Source of the DNA: Chitinophagaceae bacterium
GTDB lineage: Bacteria; Bacteroidota; Bacteroidia; Chitinophagales; Chitinophagaceae
Assembly: GCA_016719015.1 (NCBI GenBank)
Contig: JADKAZ010000001.1
Coordinates: forward strand, 1,116,001 to 1,180,000
Direction: 5' to 3'
DNA: 64,000 bases
In this document: positions 55,549 through 63,140 of the stretch, one piece after another
Layout: each line of letters opens with the position of its first letter
Numbering within the stretch: the first letter of the stretch is position 1
Notes under the pieces: model-generated
Told to the model about the DNA's origin: nothing
The model's database searches: none
The model's input: the letters and a program-made list of their open reading frames with translations, nothing else
Program-made: the position numbers and the translations under genes

Positions 55549-55962
55549 ATGATAAAGTTCACCGCCTTCGTAGTAATTGTTGCATTGAGGATTATGTACC
55601 AACCCTCACCAGCACAAAAAGATATAGCCCCTTTTGCAAGCCCCTCACCTCTTCCAACCACCACCATTTCTGCACCTGCCAAACTTATCAGTATTGATGG
55701 CAGTATCAAAAACAATAAAGTTATTTTGAACTGGGAAGTTGGTGACAACGAAACCGCCGATCAGTTTGAGGTAGAGAAAAGTACGGATGGAAAAAATTAT
55801 ATCATGGCAGCACTTGTTTTCGGGACCGATAAATCCGAAACTGACAAGTACCAGTTTTATGAGAAAGCAGGAAGTCAAAGAGTTTTATACCGCATCAAAC
55901 TGATTAATAAGGACCGTAAAACAGAATACTCAACCGTAGTTGAAATTAATCCCAACGTTTAA
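55549..55962 (+). CDS. Small exported fibronectin-like domain protein
   Basis: A 137-aa protein. A hydrophobic N-terminus (FTAFVVIVALRIMYQPSPAQ) looks like a signal peptide, followed by a Pro/Ser/Thr linker. Residues ~45-135 form a single fibronectin-like beta domain with KVILNWEVGDNETADQFEVEKSTDGKNY. This matches the domain just before the sorting signal in the T9SS proteins at 45705, 48643 and 61190, but here no sorting domain follows. The function is unknown. It is followed 10 bp later by a 45-aa gene on the same strand. Confidence 0.78.
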   Translation: MIKFTAFVVIVALRIMYQPSPAQKDIAPFASPSPLPTTTISAPAKLISIDGSIKNNKVILNWEVGDNETADQFEVEKSTDGKNYIMAALVFGTDKSETDKYQFYEKAGSQRVLYRIKLINKDRKTEYSTVVEINPNV

Positions 55963-55972
55963 AATTGGAACT

Positions 55973-56110
55973 ATGGCTAATAAAGTAAAGAAAGTACTGC
56001 AGGAAGAATACACCCGCCTGAAAAAAGCATTTGATAACTTAATCAAAGCTAAAAAGGAACAGGCTTCGCCCCAATTAATGCTTCAGCCAGTCCGTAGTAA
56101 AAATATTTGA
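55973..56110 (+). CDS. Small basic coiled-coil-like protein (45 aa), unknown
   Basis: ATG at 55973 to TGA at 56110, reading MANKVKKVLQEEYTRLKKA and ending LQPVRSKNI. It is helical and Lys/Glu-rich, compatible with a short coiled coil. It lies 10 bp after the exported fibronectin-like gene and ~50 bp before a terminator, so both are probably on one transcript. No function is recognised. Confidence 0.55.
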   Translation: MANKVKKVLQEEYTRLKKAFDNLIKAKKEQASPQLMLQPVRSKNI

Positions 56111-56163
56111 GGGGTACCATCTTCGTTAATTTTTTCATACACTTAGAGTACCAATTGAGAAAG

Positions 56164-56185
56164 AAGCCCCTTGTCTAAGGGGCTT
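56164..56185. terminator. Bidirectional terminator between convergent transcripts
   Basis: AAGCCCCTT-GTCT-AAGGGGCTT: perfect 9-bp stem, with TTTT downstream on the plus strand and A-rich upstream sequence that gives Ts on the minus strand. It sits between the 45-aa gene and the end of the winged-helix operon. Confidence 0.88.
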
Positions 56186-56192
56186 TCTCGTT

Positions 56193-56480
56193 TTAACCTT
56201 TGCCCAGGTACGATTGCAGGTTGCCCACATATTCTTCAAATGCCCTGACCCCATCCTTTGTTATTTTACAAACCGTCAGCGGATAATTATCCCGGAACTG
56301 CTTTATCACATCAATATAACCTGCATCTTTCAGTTTTTGAATCTGCACACTCAGGTTGCCAGCTGTAGAATTTGTTTTCTCCTTTATAAAAGTAAACTCT
56401 GCCTCTTTCACACTGATAAGAAGTGACATAACAGCCAGCCGTAGCTGCGAATGTAATATGGGGTCCAGATCTTTAAACAT
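56193..56480 (-). CDS. Winged-helix transcriptional regulator (HTH_34/MarR-like)
   Basis: A 95-aa DNA-binding protein. It opens with LDPILHSQLRLAVMSLLISV and has the winged-helix pattern FIKEKTNSTAGNLSVQIQKLKDAGYIDVIKQF (recognition helix ~35-55) followed by the wing segment and TKDGVRAFEEYV at the end. Related proteins (winged helix DNA-binding domain family) are short, single-domain repressors. Its start overlaps the upstream membrane-protein gene by 8 bp, and it is last in a six-gene minus-strand operon. It probably autoregulates this operon; the ligand or signal is unknown. Confidence 0.85.
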   Translation of the reverse strand: MFKDLDPILHSQLRLAVMSLLISVKEAEFTFIKEKTNSTAGNLSVQIQKLKDAGYIDVIKQFRDNYPLTVCKITKDGVRAFEEYVGNLQSYLGKG

Positions 56481-57147
56481 TGGCTGCTGCTAATCCCTTT
56501 TTGGCGTTTCTATAATCTCTTTCCATTATAATGCCGGGAATCAGCCAGGCAAATACGGCAGAAAATGCAGTTAAGAGTAAATCAATTTTGATCGTGGTAT
56601 AAATGGTGATGATGCAGCAAATCCAGCAAAGAAGCCCACCCAATACCATAGGTTTAAACTTACAGGCAGTTCCCGTGACAAAAGTGGGTATGCCATACAG
56701 CAGTAGAAATAAAGGAGCAATAAATTCACGGAAGCTGAACCCTGATGAATGACCAGCCAACTGGCTATACTCTATCGCAACCGGTTCCCACACCCGAAAG
56801 ATAGAATTGGTTATAAAAATCATCAGGAAAATACTAATGCCAAACGCAAGCCAGAGATAATCCATATAAATATCATCGTAGGTTTTTACTTTTCTCTCTT
56901 TTTTCTCCCGGATAGTAATAAAGATTTGTGGTACTATTGCTAGTATAGTGAGCCAGTAAATATCAAATGGCAAACGGAAATCAAAGTGCAGTTCCGCCAG
57001 TTTTACTAATGAACAAATGGCCACAACAGTTCCCCACATCATAGCACCGATCCCCGTATCATGATAAGAATCCTTTGCCTTATTAATCATCATGGCAATA
57101 AGATCAAGGCTTTCTTTTTCTGTTAATTTTTTTTCTGGCTGTGTCAT
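56473..57147 (-). CDS. Polytopic membrane protein, paralogue of the 57157 gene
   Basis: A 224-aa inner-membrane protein with about six hydrophobic segments. A cytoplasmic N-terminal helix (ESLDLIAMMINKAKDSYHDTG) leads to GAMMWGTVVAICSLVKL; then KVKTYDDIYMDYLW and LLYGIPTFVTGTACKFKPMVLGGLLCW follow. These same landmarks, in the same order, occur in the neighbouring protein at 57157-57744, so the two arose by duplication. The function is not known. Overlap with the winged-helix gene suggests it may sense something and act with that regulator; this is inference. Confidence 0.8.
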   Translation of the reverse strand: MTQPEKKLTEKESLDLIAMMINKAKDSYHDTGIGAMMWGTVVAICSLVKLAELHFDFRLPFDIYWLTILAIVPQIFITIREKKERKVKTYDDIYMDYLWLAFGISIFLMIFITNSIFRVWEPVAIEYSQLAGHSSGFSFREFIAPLFLLLYGIPTFVTGTACKFKPMVLGGLLCWICCIITIYTTIKIDLLLTAFSAVFAWLIPGIIMERDYRNAKKGLAAANV

Positions 57148-57156
57148 AATAAAAAA

Positions 57157-57744
57157 TTAGTTGTTGACAGTTTTATTTCTGGAACGGAGCATATAGGCCG
57201 GAATAATATAGCTAATCAGAATAGCTGCAGCGCCGAACAACATCTGGTAATCATAACTTACATAGGTGCAGCCAATGGCTAAAGCCCAGGCAATAATACC
57301 ACCGATAATCAATGGCCGAAAGCGAATAATACTACCGGAAACAAATGTGCCTAATCCATACAGCATTATAAAAAAAGGAAAGATGGCTGTTCCCCAACCC
57401 AATTTGCTAAGTATCATTGACAGTACAAAAAAACATGCCGCCATCCCAGACCACAGGTACTTTATACTTTCATCAATATACGTTTTGGCTCTCCTCGTTT
57501 TATTTTCTTTCTTACCCTGGTAAATGGAAAAAATAATTCCTATTATAATCACCATCCACACCAGGTAGTGCTTTTCATATCCGTAAATATGTTTCAGGAC
57601 AAATTGCCCTGTACAGGCAAAAAAAGTAATCCACCCCCAGACAAGGAAGTAGATACTGTTGTCAGTCATATCTTGTTTTGTCTTGCTTATCATTGATTTG
57701 ATAAGCTGTAGACTTTGCTCGGGAGAAAAATTTTCGTCTGCCAT
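57157..57744 (-). CDS. Polytopic membrane protein, paralogue of the 56473 gene
   Basis: A 195-aa inner-membrane protein. The layout parallels its neighbour: N-terminal helix (QSLQLIKSMISKTKQDMTDN), FLVWGWITFFACTGQF, a basic loop KKENKTRRAKTYIDESIKYLW and FFIMLYGLGTFVSGSIIRFRPLIIGGIIAW, giving about six TM segments. No known catalytic or transport motif was found. It lies 9 bp before its paralogue in the operon. The likely role is in a membrane sensing or transport step linked to the winged-helix regulator. Confidence 0.8.
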   Translation of the reverse strand: MADENFSPEQSLQLIKSMISKTKQDMTDNSIYFLVWGWITFFACTGQFVLKHIYGYEKHYLVWMVIIIGIIFSIYQGKKENKTRRAKTYIDESIKYLWSGMAACFFVLSMILSKLGWGTAIFPFFIMLYGLGTFVSGSIIRFRPLIIGGIIAWALAIGCTYVSYDYQMLFGAAAILISYIIPAYMLRSRNKTVNN

Positions 57745-57802
57745 TTCAACAATATTAAAAGTTAAAAGCCCTGACGGGCAATTACCACCAGGACTTTAGA
57801 AA

Positions 57803-58466
57803 TTACTTTAACTGTGAAAGGAAATAAGCCACCTGCCCCCTGCCCCATTGTGGTTCGATGCTGCTACCTGGTTTGGTGGTCATGAAAATTTCGTTTGCCT
57901 TTTCAAATAATTTTTTTGCTTCTTCCTTGCTCCCACCAAATTGTTCCGGAGTATAGAACTTATCCTGCCCTTCTAATATGTAAATCCGTGGATTATTAGG
58001 ATTCATGGCCTTTGCTTTTCCCAATGCTTCGGTTGCTTTGGCCCCTTCAGTCATAAACCTGGCCATTAGGGTTACCCATCATCCGGAGACCAAAGACCAA
58101 CTTTTTTACACAATAGATTTCAGAATTATCTTTTCCGATTTCAGCAGCTTTATTAATCAATTGTTCCGCTTTATCTGCCATTGGATCGGTTATAGCACTA
58201 TTGTCACCAAAACCTCCGTCCTGGGGCATAGAGAGAGTTCCAGCCATTACATTCGCAAATGCGGCATAATAATACGGTTCCCATTGCGTTTTTTCAGCCA
58301 CAGCAATACGTTCAAAACTATTGGCCAATTCTTTCCAACCCTCTACTGAATTGTTGGAATCCACCTTTGCCACATTAGCCTCCATAGCTTTAATATATTT
58401 TTCATTTTGCCCAAACAGGGTGGTCATCATCATAGTTGCAATAACGAAAGAAAAAAGATTTTTCAT
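57803..58466 (-). pseudogene. Exported TPR-like protein split by a single-base frameshift
   Basis: The first frame (58466-58047) gives a signal peptide (MKNLFSFVIATMMMTTLFGQ) and helical repeats up to FGLRMMGNPNGQVYD. The second (58066-57803) continues ARFMTEGAKATEALGKAKA to the end. Removing one A in CCTAATGGCC (minus strand, at about 58066-58067) joins them as RMMGNPMARFMTEGAK and restores a ~220-aa protein. The repeats (AKAMNPNNPRIYILEG, EEAKKLFEKANEIF) are TPR-like. It sits in the TonB-receptor/winged-helix operon. It is either a recent inactivating mutation or a sequence error. Confidence 0.8.
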
Positions 58467-58491
58467 TGTTGATGTTTTTGTTTTTAAATAT

Positions 58492-58788
58492 TTATTTGTT
58501 TTCTTTTTGTTTTAATTTTTCATACTCTTTTTCAGCAGTATTTTCTTTGGGATATTTATACGCTTCAAAATATTGAATCACCATGGCTATCCCCCAACCT
58601 GCTGTGGGCCACACTGGCCAGGGCACACCACTATATGTATGGTTCCTGTTAGTAAAAAGCCAGATCAGCCATAAAAAAGCATTGATAACAATGTAAGTAA
58701 CCAGGTCTCTTTTGAAGCCAGCCCTTTTTTTGGCAATGGCCCATAACCTGGCATCTTTTTCCTCCGGAGTTTGTGAATATGGTTCCAT
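58492..58788 (-). CDS. 2TM domain-containing protein
   Basis: A 98-aa protein with a charged N-terminus, the amphipathic WAIAKKRAGFKRDLVTYIVIN, TM1 (VTYIVINAFLWLIWLF), a short loop with WPVWPTAGW, and TM2 (GWGIAMVIQYFEAY), then a charged KEYEKLKQKENK tail. This matches the Bacteroidota 2TM domain family. Such domains are found alone or fused to LytTR or histidine kinase partners; function unknown. It is second in the operon, 20 bp after the TonB-dependent receptor gene. Confidence 0.85.
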   Translation of the reverse strand: MEPYSQTPEEKDARLWAIAKKRAGFKRDLVTYIVINAFLWLIWLFTNRNHTYSGVPWPVWPTAGWGIAMVIQYFEAYKYPKENTAEKEYEKLKQKENK

Positions 58789-58808
58789 ATAAAATTTATT
58801 TTAGTTGT

Positions 58809-61064
58809 TTATAATCCATTATTAATTACTTCATCGCTTCTGTCAACTCCAAAGCTGATAAACGCACCAATAAATACAAACATCCTTGAAGTAGGCACAA
58901 TGGCCTCTTTCCGATAGCCATTATAAGAATAGTTGTAACCATAGGTTTGTTTGATATTGAAAACATTACTTATCTGGAACACATACACAGCAAATGATTT
59001 TGCATCTTTTTTCCCAATAGACGGCAGGTAGTTTAGTGAAAAACTGACATTATGATAATCCGGGATTACCCCCCTGTCGCTAAACTTATAGTTAGCACCA
59101 TCGAAACCAATATTATAATAAGGACGGCCACTGGCATAATTGTATGCGAAGTTGACATTGGTCTTTATTTTTTGTACAAATTTTTTCACTACTAATGAAC
59201 TGGTGTGTTTAGCTGCAAAATTTGGCGTGATGGCAAATGGGAAATTTAAAAAATCTCTTTTAGTATCCAGGTAAGAATAAGAAATCCAGTAATCAAGATT
59301 TTTAATCGTTTTTTTATCTCTCCAGAAAAATTCAATCCCTTTTGCATCACCAAATCCATCATTACTGATGGCGGATTGCCTGAAATTGACGGCTCCTGTT
59401 TTCACGAGGTTGTCATACTTCTTATAAAAAACTTCTGCTCTGAATGATTGACCATTACCCACTTTCTGATATTGGGCTATATAATGTGTGGCTTTCATAA
59501 AGGCCAGCTGGTTTGGCGAAGGCAGGTATCTTCTTTCGGGATCCTGGTAAAAAATACCATAAGCAAGAGATGCCTGGCTGCCTTTTCCTAATTTATAAGC
59601 AACAGAAAAACGGGGTGCAATATTAATTTTATCCAATAGGGAAGAATACTCCAACCGCAATCCGCCTTTTATAGCCAGTGCATTGGTAGCATACACATCG
59701 GCTTCACCAAAGACAGCATTGATATGACCTTTTAAGGTGTCAAAATATTGCTGCCCGTCGAAAGCAGTATAAACAGATTTATCGTTACCATAGTTATATT
59801 CAGTTCCGAAACGAACGGCACTTAATCCTTTGAGTTTTTTCTCCAGTACCGCTTTTGCATTAAAGTATCCACCCTTTGTATCAATATCAAATTTTTTAAA
59901 CTCAAGATTCCCAAGTATTACATCTTGCTTACCCTGGTTTTGCATCACACTGTTAATATCATCCTTGTTATTGGAATAAGAAATACCAGTATTTATCTTC
60001 CAGCCCTTACCTAAATTCTCTTTCCAGGCTAGGTTGTGATAGAAATTCTTATTACCGATAGCAAACTTGTCTAAATACCCTAACGAATCAATACTATTGG
60101 TAGTAAAGGCCAATTTATTACTGCTGAAGTAGCCATAATATTTCAGCATCCCGGTTTTTGATGTTTTTATTCGAAAGTTAGCATCCAGGTTATGGTAAGT
60201 TGGCACTTTTGAAAAATCCTGTCTTTGTTTGATAAGGGCAAATGCAAGACTAAGGTCCGTGTAACCATACCCAAATCCCCAGGAAGATTTCTTGTCTTTT
60301 GCCAGGTGTTGAATGCCTGCGTTAGCACTCAAGACAGTAACTCCTACGGTGGCCGATGACTGATCGGGTAAATCAATTGACTCCAAAATTAATGCTGATG
60401 AAAGGGCTTGTCCATACAACGCAGAGTAGCCTCCGGTACTAAATACAGTTCCTTTAAAAATGAACGGCGAAAATCTTCCAAATTGTGCAATGTTCGGAAC
60501 ACTGCTGTAAAAGAAATTATTCACTAACGTACCATCAATAAAAGTTTTTGTTTCAGCAGCTGTGCCACCCCGGACGAAAAGACCTTCACTCTCACCAACC
60601 TGTTGAGCACCGGGTAATGTTTTTAAGGCTTGTGTAATGTCGCCATTGGCACTGGCTGTGGTTACAATATCAATCGGATCTAAAACAACAGCGGCCCTTT
60701 TTCTGTCGCTGGCTTCAAAAGTACCGGCAGACAGAACTACAGCGGTTAATTCGCTGATTTCTTCTTTTAATGTAATATCGATGGTAAGAACTCCGGAGGA
60801 GAGAGTCACTTTTTGCTCAACCGTTTTATAACCGATAGAGCTTATTACCAACATTTGCTCACCTTTCTCAGAAGTTTTGAAAGAATATTTACCGGATGAA
60901 TCTGATGTGCCCCCATCATAAGTATCTTTTATAGAAATACTCACACCGGCAACAGGTTTGGTTTTATTGTCTTTAATTACCCCTTTTATAGTAACCTGCG
61001 CTGATACAGCCTGAAATAATGCTGTAATCAGTAAAAAAAGTAATCCGCTTCTTATGTGTCTCAT
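58809..61064 (-). CDS. TonB-dependent receptor with carboxypeptidase-like regulatory domain
   Basis: About 751 aa from the ATG at 61064 (MRHIRSGLLFLLITALFQAVSAQ, a good signal peptide); a further ATG four codons upstream is possible. Residues ~25-110 are a carboxypeptidase-regulatory-like/CNA-B domain (VTIKGVIKDNKTKPVAGVSI). Residues ~115-230 are the plug domain (SEGLFVRGGTAAETKTFIDG). The rest is a 22-strand outer-membrane barrel ending in an aromatic strand (MFVFIGAFISFG). No SusD partner is adjacent, so it is not a standard polysaccharide-uptake pair. It heads the operon that ends with the winged-helix regulator; a good promoter lies just upstream. Confidence 0.92.
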   Translation of the reverse strand: MRHIRSGLLFLLITALFQAVSAQVTIKGVIKDNKTKPVAGVSISIKDTYDGGTSDSSGKYSFKTSEKGEQMLVISSIGYKTVEQKVTLSSGVLTIDITLKEEISELTAVVLSAGTFEASDRKRAAVVLDPIDIVTTASANGDITQALKTLPGAQQVGESEGLFVRGGTAAETKTFIDGTLVNNFFYSSVPNIAQFGRFSPFIFKGTVFSTGGYSALYGQALSSALILESIDLPDQSSATVGVTVLSANAGIQHLAKDKKSSWGFGYGYTDLSLAFALIKQRQDFSKVPTYHNLDANFRIKTSKTGMLKYYGYFSSNKLAFTTNSIDSLGYLDKFAIGNKNFYHNLAWKENLGKGWKINTGISYSNNKDDINSVMQNQGKQDVILGNLEFKKFDIDTKGGYFNAKAVLEKKLKGLSAVRFGTEYNYGNDKSVYTAFDGQQYFDTLKGHINAVFGEADVYATNALAIKGGLRLEYSSLLDKINIAPRFSVAYKLGKGSQASLAYGIFYQDPERRYLPSPNQLAFMKATHYIAQYQKVGNGQSFRAEVFYKKYDNLVKTGAVNFRQSAISNDGFGDAKGIEFFWRDKKTIKNLDYWISYSYLDTKRDFLNFPFAITPNFAAKHTSSLVVKKFVQKIKTNVNFAYNYASGRPYYNIGFDGANYKFSDRGVIPDYHNVSFSLNYLPSIGKKDAKSFAVYVFQISNVFNIKQTYGYNYSYNGYRKEAIVPTSRMFVFIGAFISFGVDRSDEVINNGL

Positions 61065-61086
61065 AGCAAAAATCATATTTGGAACA

Positions 61087-61118
61087 CAAACGTAAAGTAG
61101 TTTATATTATAAACCAAA
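61087..61118 (-). promoter_or_regulatory. Promoter of the TonB-receptor operon
   Basis: On the minus strand TTTG (61118-61115), a 20-nt spacer and TACGTTTG (61094-61087): an excellent Bacteroidota promoter match. Predicted initiation near 61080 leaves a leader of about 15-18 nt to the ATG at 61064. Confidence 0.75.
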
Positions 61119-61136
61119 TTATTTTAAGAAAAAAAA

Positions 61137-61158
61137 CCGTCTCGCTTTTGCGAGACGG
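61137..61158 (-). terminator. Terminator after the 61190-62605 gene
   Basis: CCGTCTCGC and GCGAGACGG form a perfect 9-bp stem with a 4-nt loop, followed on the minus strand by a long T-run. It lies 19 bp upstream of the promoter for the next operon. Confidence 0.9.
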
Positions 61159-61189
61159 CATTGTCCGGAGTCCCTCTATTAGAAATTTT

Positions 61190-62605
61190 TTATTGCTTAA
61201 CTATCTTCTGTTGTGCTGTTTTGCCTTCACAAGTCACTTTCACAATGTATAACCCCCTATTTAGGTTGCTCACATTCATGGTTTCGGTCTGGCTACTACC
61301 CGTTGTTTCCATCTTCTTTGCTACCTGGCCATTGGCACTAAACAATTCATACACTACTTTTTTATTCTGCCAATCTGCAGGAATAGTAATTCGAACCTCG
61401 GTTGTGGCAGGGTTGGGATAAGTAAGGAGTGTGATAGTATTCTCGCCTTGTGTGTTAATCCGGATGATACGAACTTCAGAATAACTTGTTTTTCCGTCAA
61501 TATCCACGGAACGAAGTCGGTAATAGATTACTGCATCACGGCTGGTATTAATATTATTATCGGAAAGGCTATAGTTAGTTTTATCAGTGGCATTACCATA
61601 AGCAAAAGCCATTCCCGCATCGCTGTAATTAATACCATCTGTACTTTTTTCTACTACAAAATGGCTAACATTAACTTCCGACGCTGTCGTCCATTTTAAA
61701 TCAACTTTATTATTGTTCAAAATCGCTGTAAAAGCGGTAAGCTTGACGGGCAATGTACTCATTGGTGCGAGACTAAATTCACGAAACCAGATAGAATTAA
61801 GACGAATGCCCGAACCATTGCTAGAAAGTGTAGATGATTTTGCCCCATATCTGAATTTGATTACATCCTTATTCAAATAGCGGTACAAAGCCATTACCAG
61901 TGTGGCAGATGTATCGATTGCAGGGAAATTAGTGATTGGCCCAATAACGCTATTTCCTGTGCCACCCTGGTAAGCATGCTGACAAATTGTATGCACCTTA
62001 CCGCTCCCATCACAATTTCCGCACTCGTCATTTCCATTCATACCATCTCCGCCACAATTATTACACATAATAAGAGGGCTTGCAATGCCATCTTCGCCAC
62101 ACTGCGCTATCATACCCAAAAGCCCTACTGGGGAGCTGGTTAAAGAACTTATTGTGGAATAAATAATCGAATGGGGGTTATCAAAAGTTACATATTCAGA
62201 AATAGAATTTCCGTCTCCATCCACATCAAGAGCTGTCAGATCTATCGTATCCATTTTTTGTTTCTTGCTCTTTCCCGCTTCGTAAAACGTCATTTCAAAA
62301 TCGATATACCAATTTTGATTAGGCGCAACTAATCCAGGCAGACCAAACTCCGGTTGAAAAGCTTTCATCCATCCAAGAACTGAATTGTCAATTGTTGACA
62401 TTACAATATCATTCCTTGAAAATTTTTTCAATTTTACCTCTGCATCAACACCTGCTGTTACATTACTAAAGCGATATACCGCTCCTTGTTGATTGGCAGT
62501 ACCATTTACTAGAACCGGATTTTGGAAGATTAGTTCCGGACCAGACTGGGAGAAGGCTGCAATGTTGATTAATAAAGAGACAATAAAGAATAAAAATGTT
62601 TTCAT
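61190..62605 (-). CDS. Secreted protein with DnaJ-like CxxCxGxG cysteine cluster and T9SS sorting domain
   Basis: About 471 aa from the ATG at 62605 (MKTFLFFIVSLLINIAAFSQ, signal peptide); the frame extends seven codons upstream. Residues ~20-170 are an unrecognised beta-rich domain. Residues ~177-210 contain CNNCGGDG and CGNCDGSG plus two further Cys, the CxxCxGxG pattern of the DnaJ zinc-binding region, here in an exported protein. Then comes a fibronectin-like domain (FVVEKSTDGINYSDAG) and a type A T9SS domain (TYPNPATTEVRITI ... LNRGLYIVKV). It has its own promoter and terminator. The function is unknown; a metal-binding or disulfide-stabilised knuckle is suggested by the cysteines. Confidence 0.85.
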   Translation of the reverse strand: MKTFLFFIVSLLINIAAFSQSGPELIFQNPVLVNGTANQQGAVYRFSNVTAGVDAEVKLKKFSRNDIVMSTIDNSVLGWMKAFQPEFGLPGLVAPNQNWYIDFEMTFYEAGKSKKQKMDTIDLTALDVDGDGNSISEYVTFDNPHSIIYSTISSLTSSPVGLLGMIAQCGEDGIASPLIMCNNCGGDGMNGNDECGNCDGSGKVHTICQHAYQGGTGNSVIGPITNFPAIDTSATLVMALYRYLNKDVIKFRYGAKSSTLSSNGSGIRLNSIWFREFSLAPMSTLPVKLTAFTAILNNNKVDLKWTTASEVNVSHFVVEKSTDGINYSDAGMAFAYGNATDKTNYSLSDNNINTSRDAVIYYRLRSVDIDGKTSYSEVRIIRINTQGENTITLLTYPNPATTEVRITIPADWQNKKVVYELFSANGQVAKKMETTGSSQTETMNVSNLNRGLYIVKVTCEGKTAQQKIVKQ

Positions 62606-62789
62606 CGTTTTCGTTTGAGGGTTCAAGATTAAAATAGACCGTGTTGTTCATTTGAACTTGTCCTTCAGATAGCAATGAAAACCGATAAGTATGGGTTGAA
62701 ACAGACAGGAGCGTAGTTCTCCTTTACGTGAGTAGTTTGTTTCAGGGGTCGGATTTCGTCGTTTTCTAAGGGATTGTTCGATTCTGAGA

Positions 62790-62821
62790 CAAACATAATA
62801 CGCAGTTATTTTACTTGCAAA
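62790..62821 (-). promoter_or_regulatory. Promoter of the 61190-62605 gene
   Basis: On the minus strand TTTG (62821-62818), a 20-nt spacer and TATGTTTG (62797-62790) match the Bacteroidota promoter consensus. Initiation near 62783 would give a leader of about 180 nt. Confidence 0.72.
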
Positions 62822-62852
62822 TTTTTCACGGATTATTTCGCAAAAAATACCG

Positions 62853-62908
62853 TATTTTCTGTAGTATAAATACTATTTATATTGATTATCAACAATGTAC
62901 AGAAAATA
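62853..62908. promoter_or_regulatory. Long-armed inverted repeat upstream of the 61190-62605 promoter
   Basis: TATTTTCTGTA (62853-62863) and TACAGAAAATA (62898-62908) are a perfect 11-bp inverted repeat. Just inside the left arm lies a nested palindrome, TAGTAT-AA-ATACTA (62862-62875). It is 32 bp upstream of the -33 box, a fitting place for a regulator site. Confidence 0.45.
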
Positions 62909-63095
62909 TAAAATATAATTTTAAGTGTTATTACCTCACTAAAGTATCGTAAAAATCTTCCTTTTTTGAAATCTTACTAAAAACTTGCGAGTCTCAACCA
63001 GATTCAAAAAAATTGAAAGTGGCTTTACTAATAGAAAAAAGACAACTATTAAATTAGACTGCAGGATAGTGCTCACAATCGAATAAGCAAATAAA

Positions 63096-63119
63096 AAATC
63101 CCGCCCGTAGGCAGGATTT
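63096..63119 (-). terminator. Terminator after atpA
   Basis: AAATCCCGCC and GGCAGGATTT form a 10-bp stem with one mismatch and a 4-nt loop, followed by a T-run on the minus strand. It lies ~20 bp beyond the atpA stop, so atpA ends its transcript here and atpG is not co-transcribed behind it. Confidence 0.85.
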
Positions 63120-63140
63120 CTAAATCAGTAAAAACCACTA

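Larger units (their letters stand above)
62606..63140. other. Intergenic region between the CxxCxGxG protein and atpA
   Basis: 535 bp without a supportable gene on either strand. It holds the promoter of the minus-strand secreted protein (62790-62821), an inverted repeat at 62853-62908 and the atpA-side terminator at 63096-63119. The remainder is AT-rich. Confidence 0.65.

Noticed and set aside
57768..57800. Hairpin between the TPR-like gene and the first membrane-protein gene
   Set aside because: The stem is imperfect and has no convincing T-run; it may be an attenuator but the support is too weak for a feature.
62606..63140. A hidden small gene or RNA gene in the 535-bp gap
   Set aside because: No open frame of useful length and no tRNA-like cloverleaf was found; only promoter, inverted repeat and terminator could be supported.
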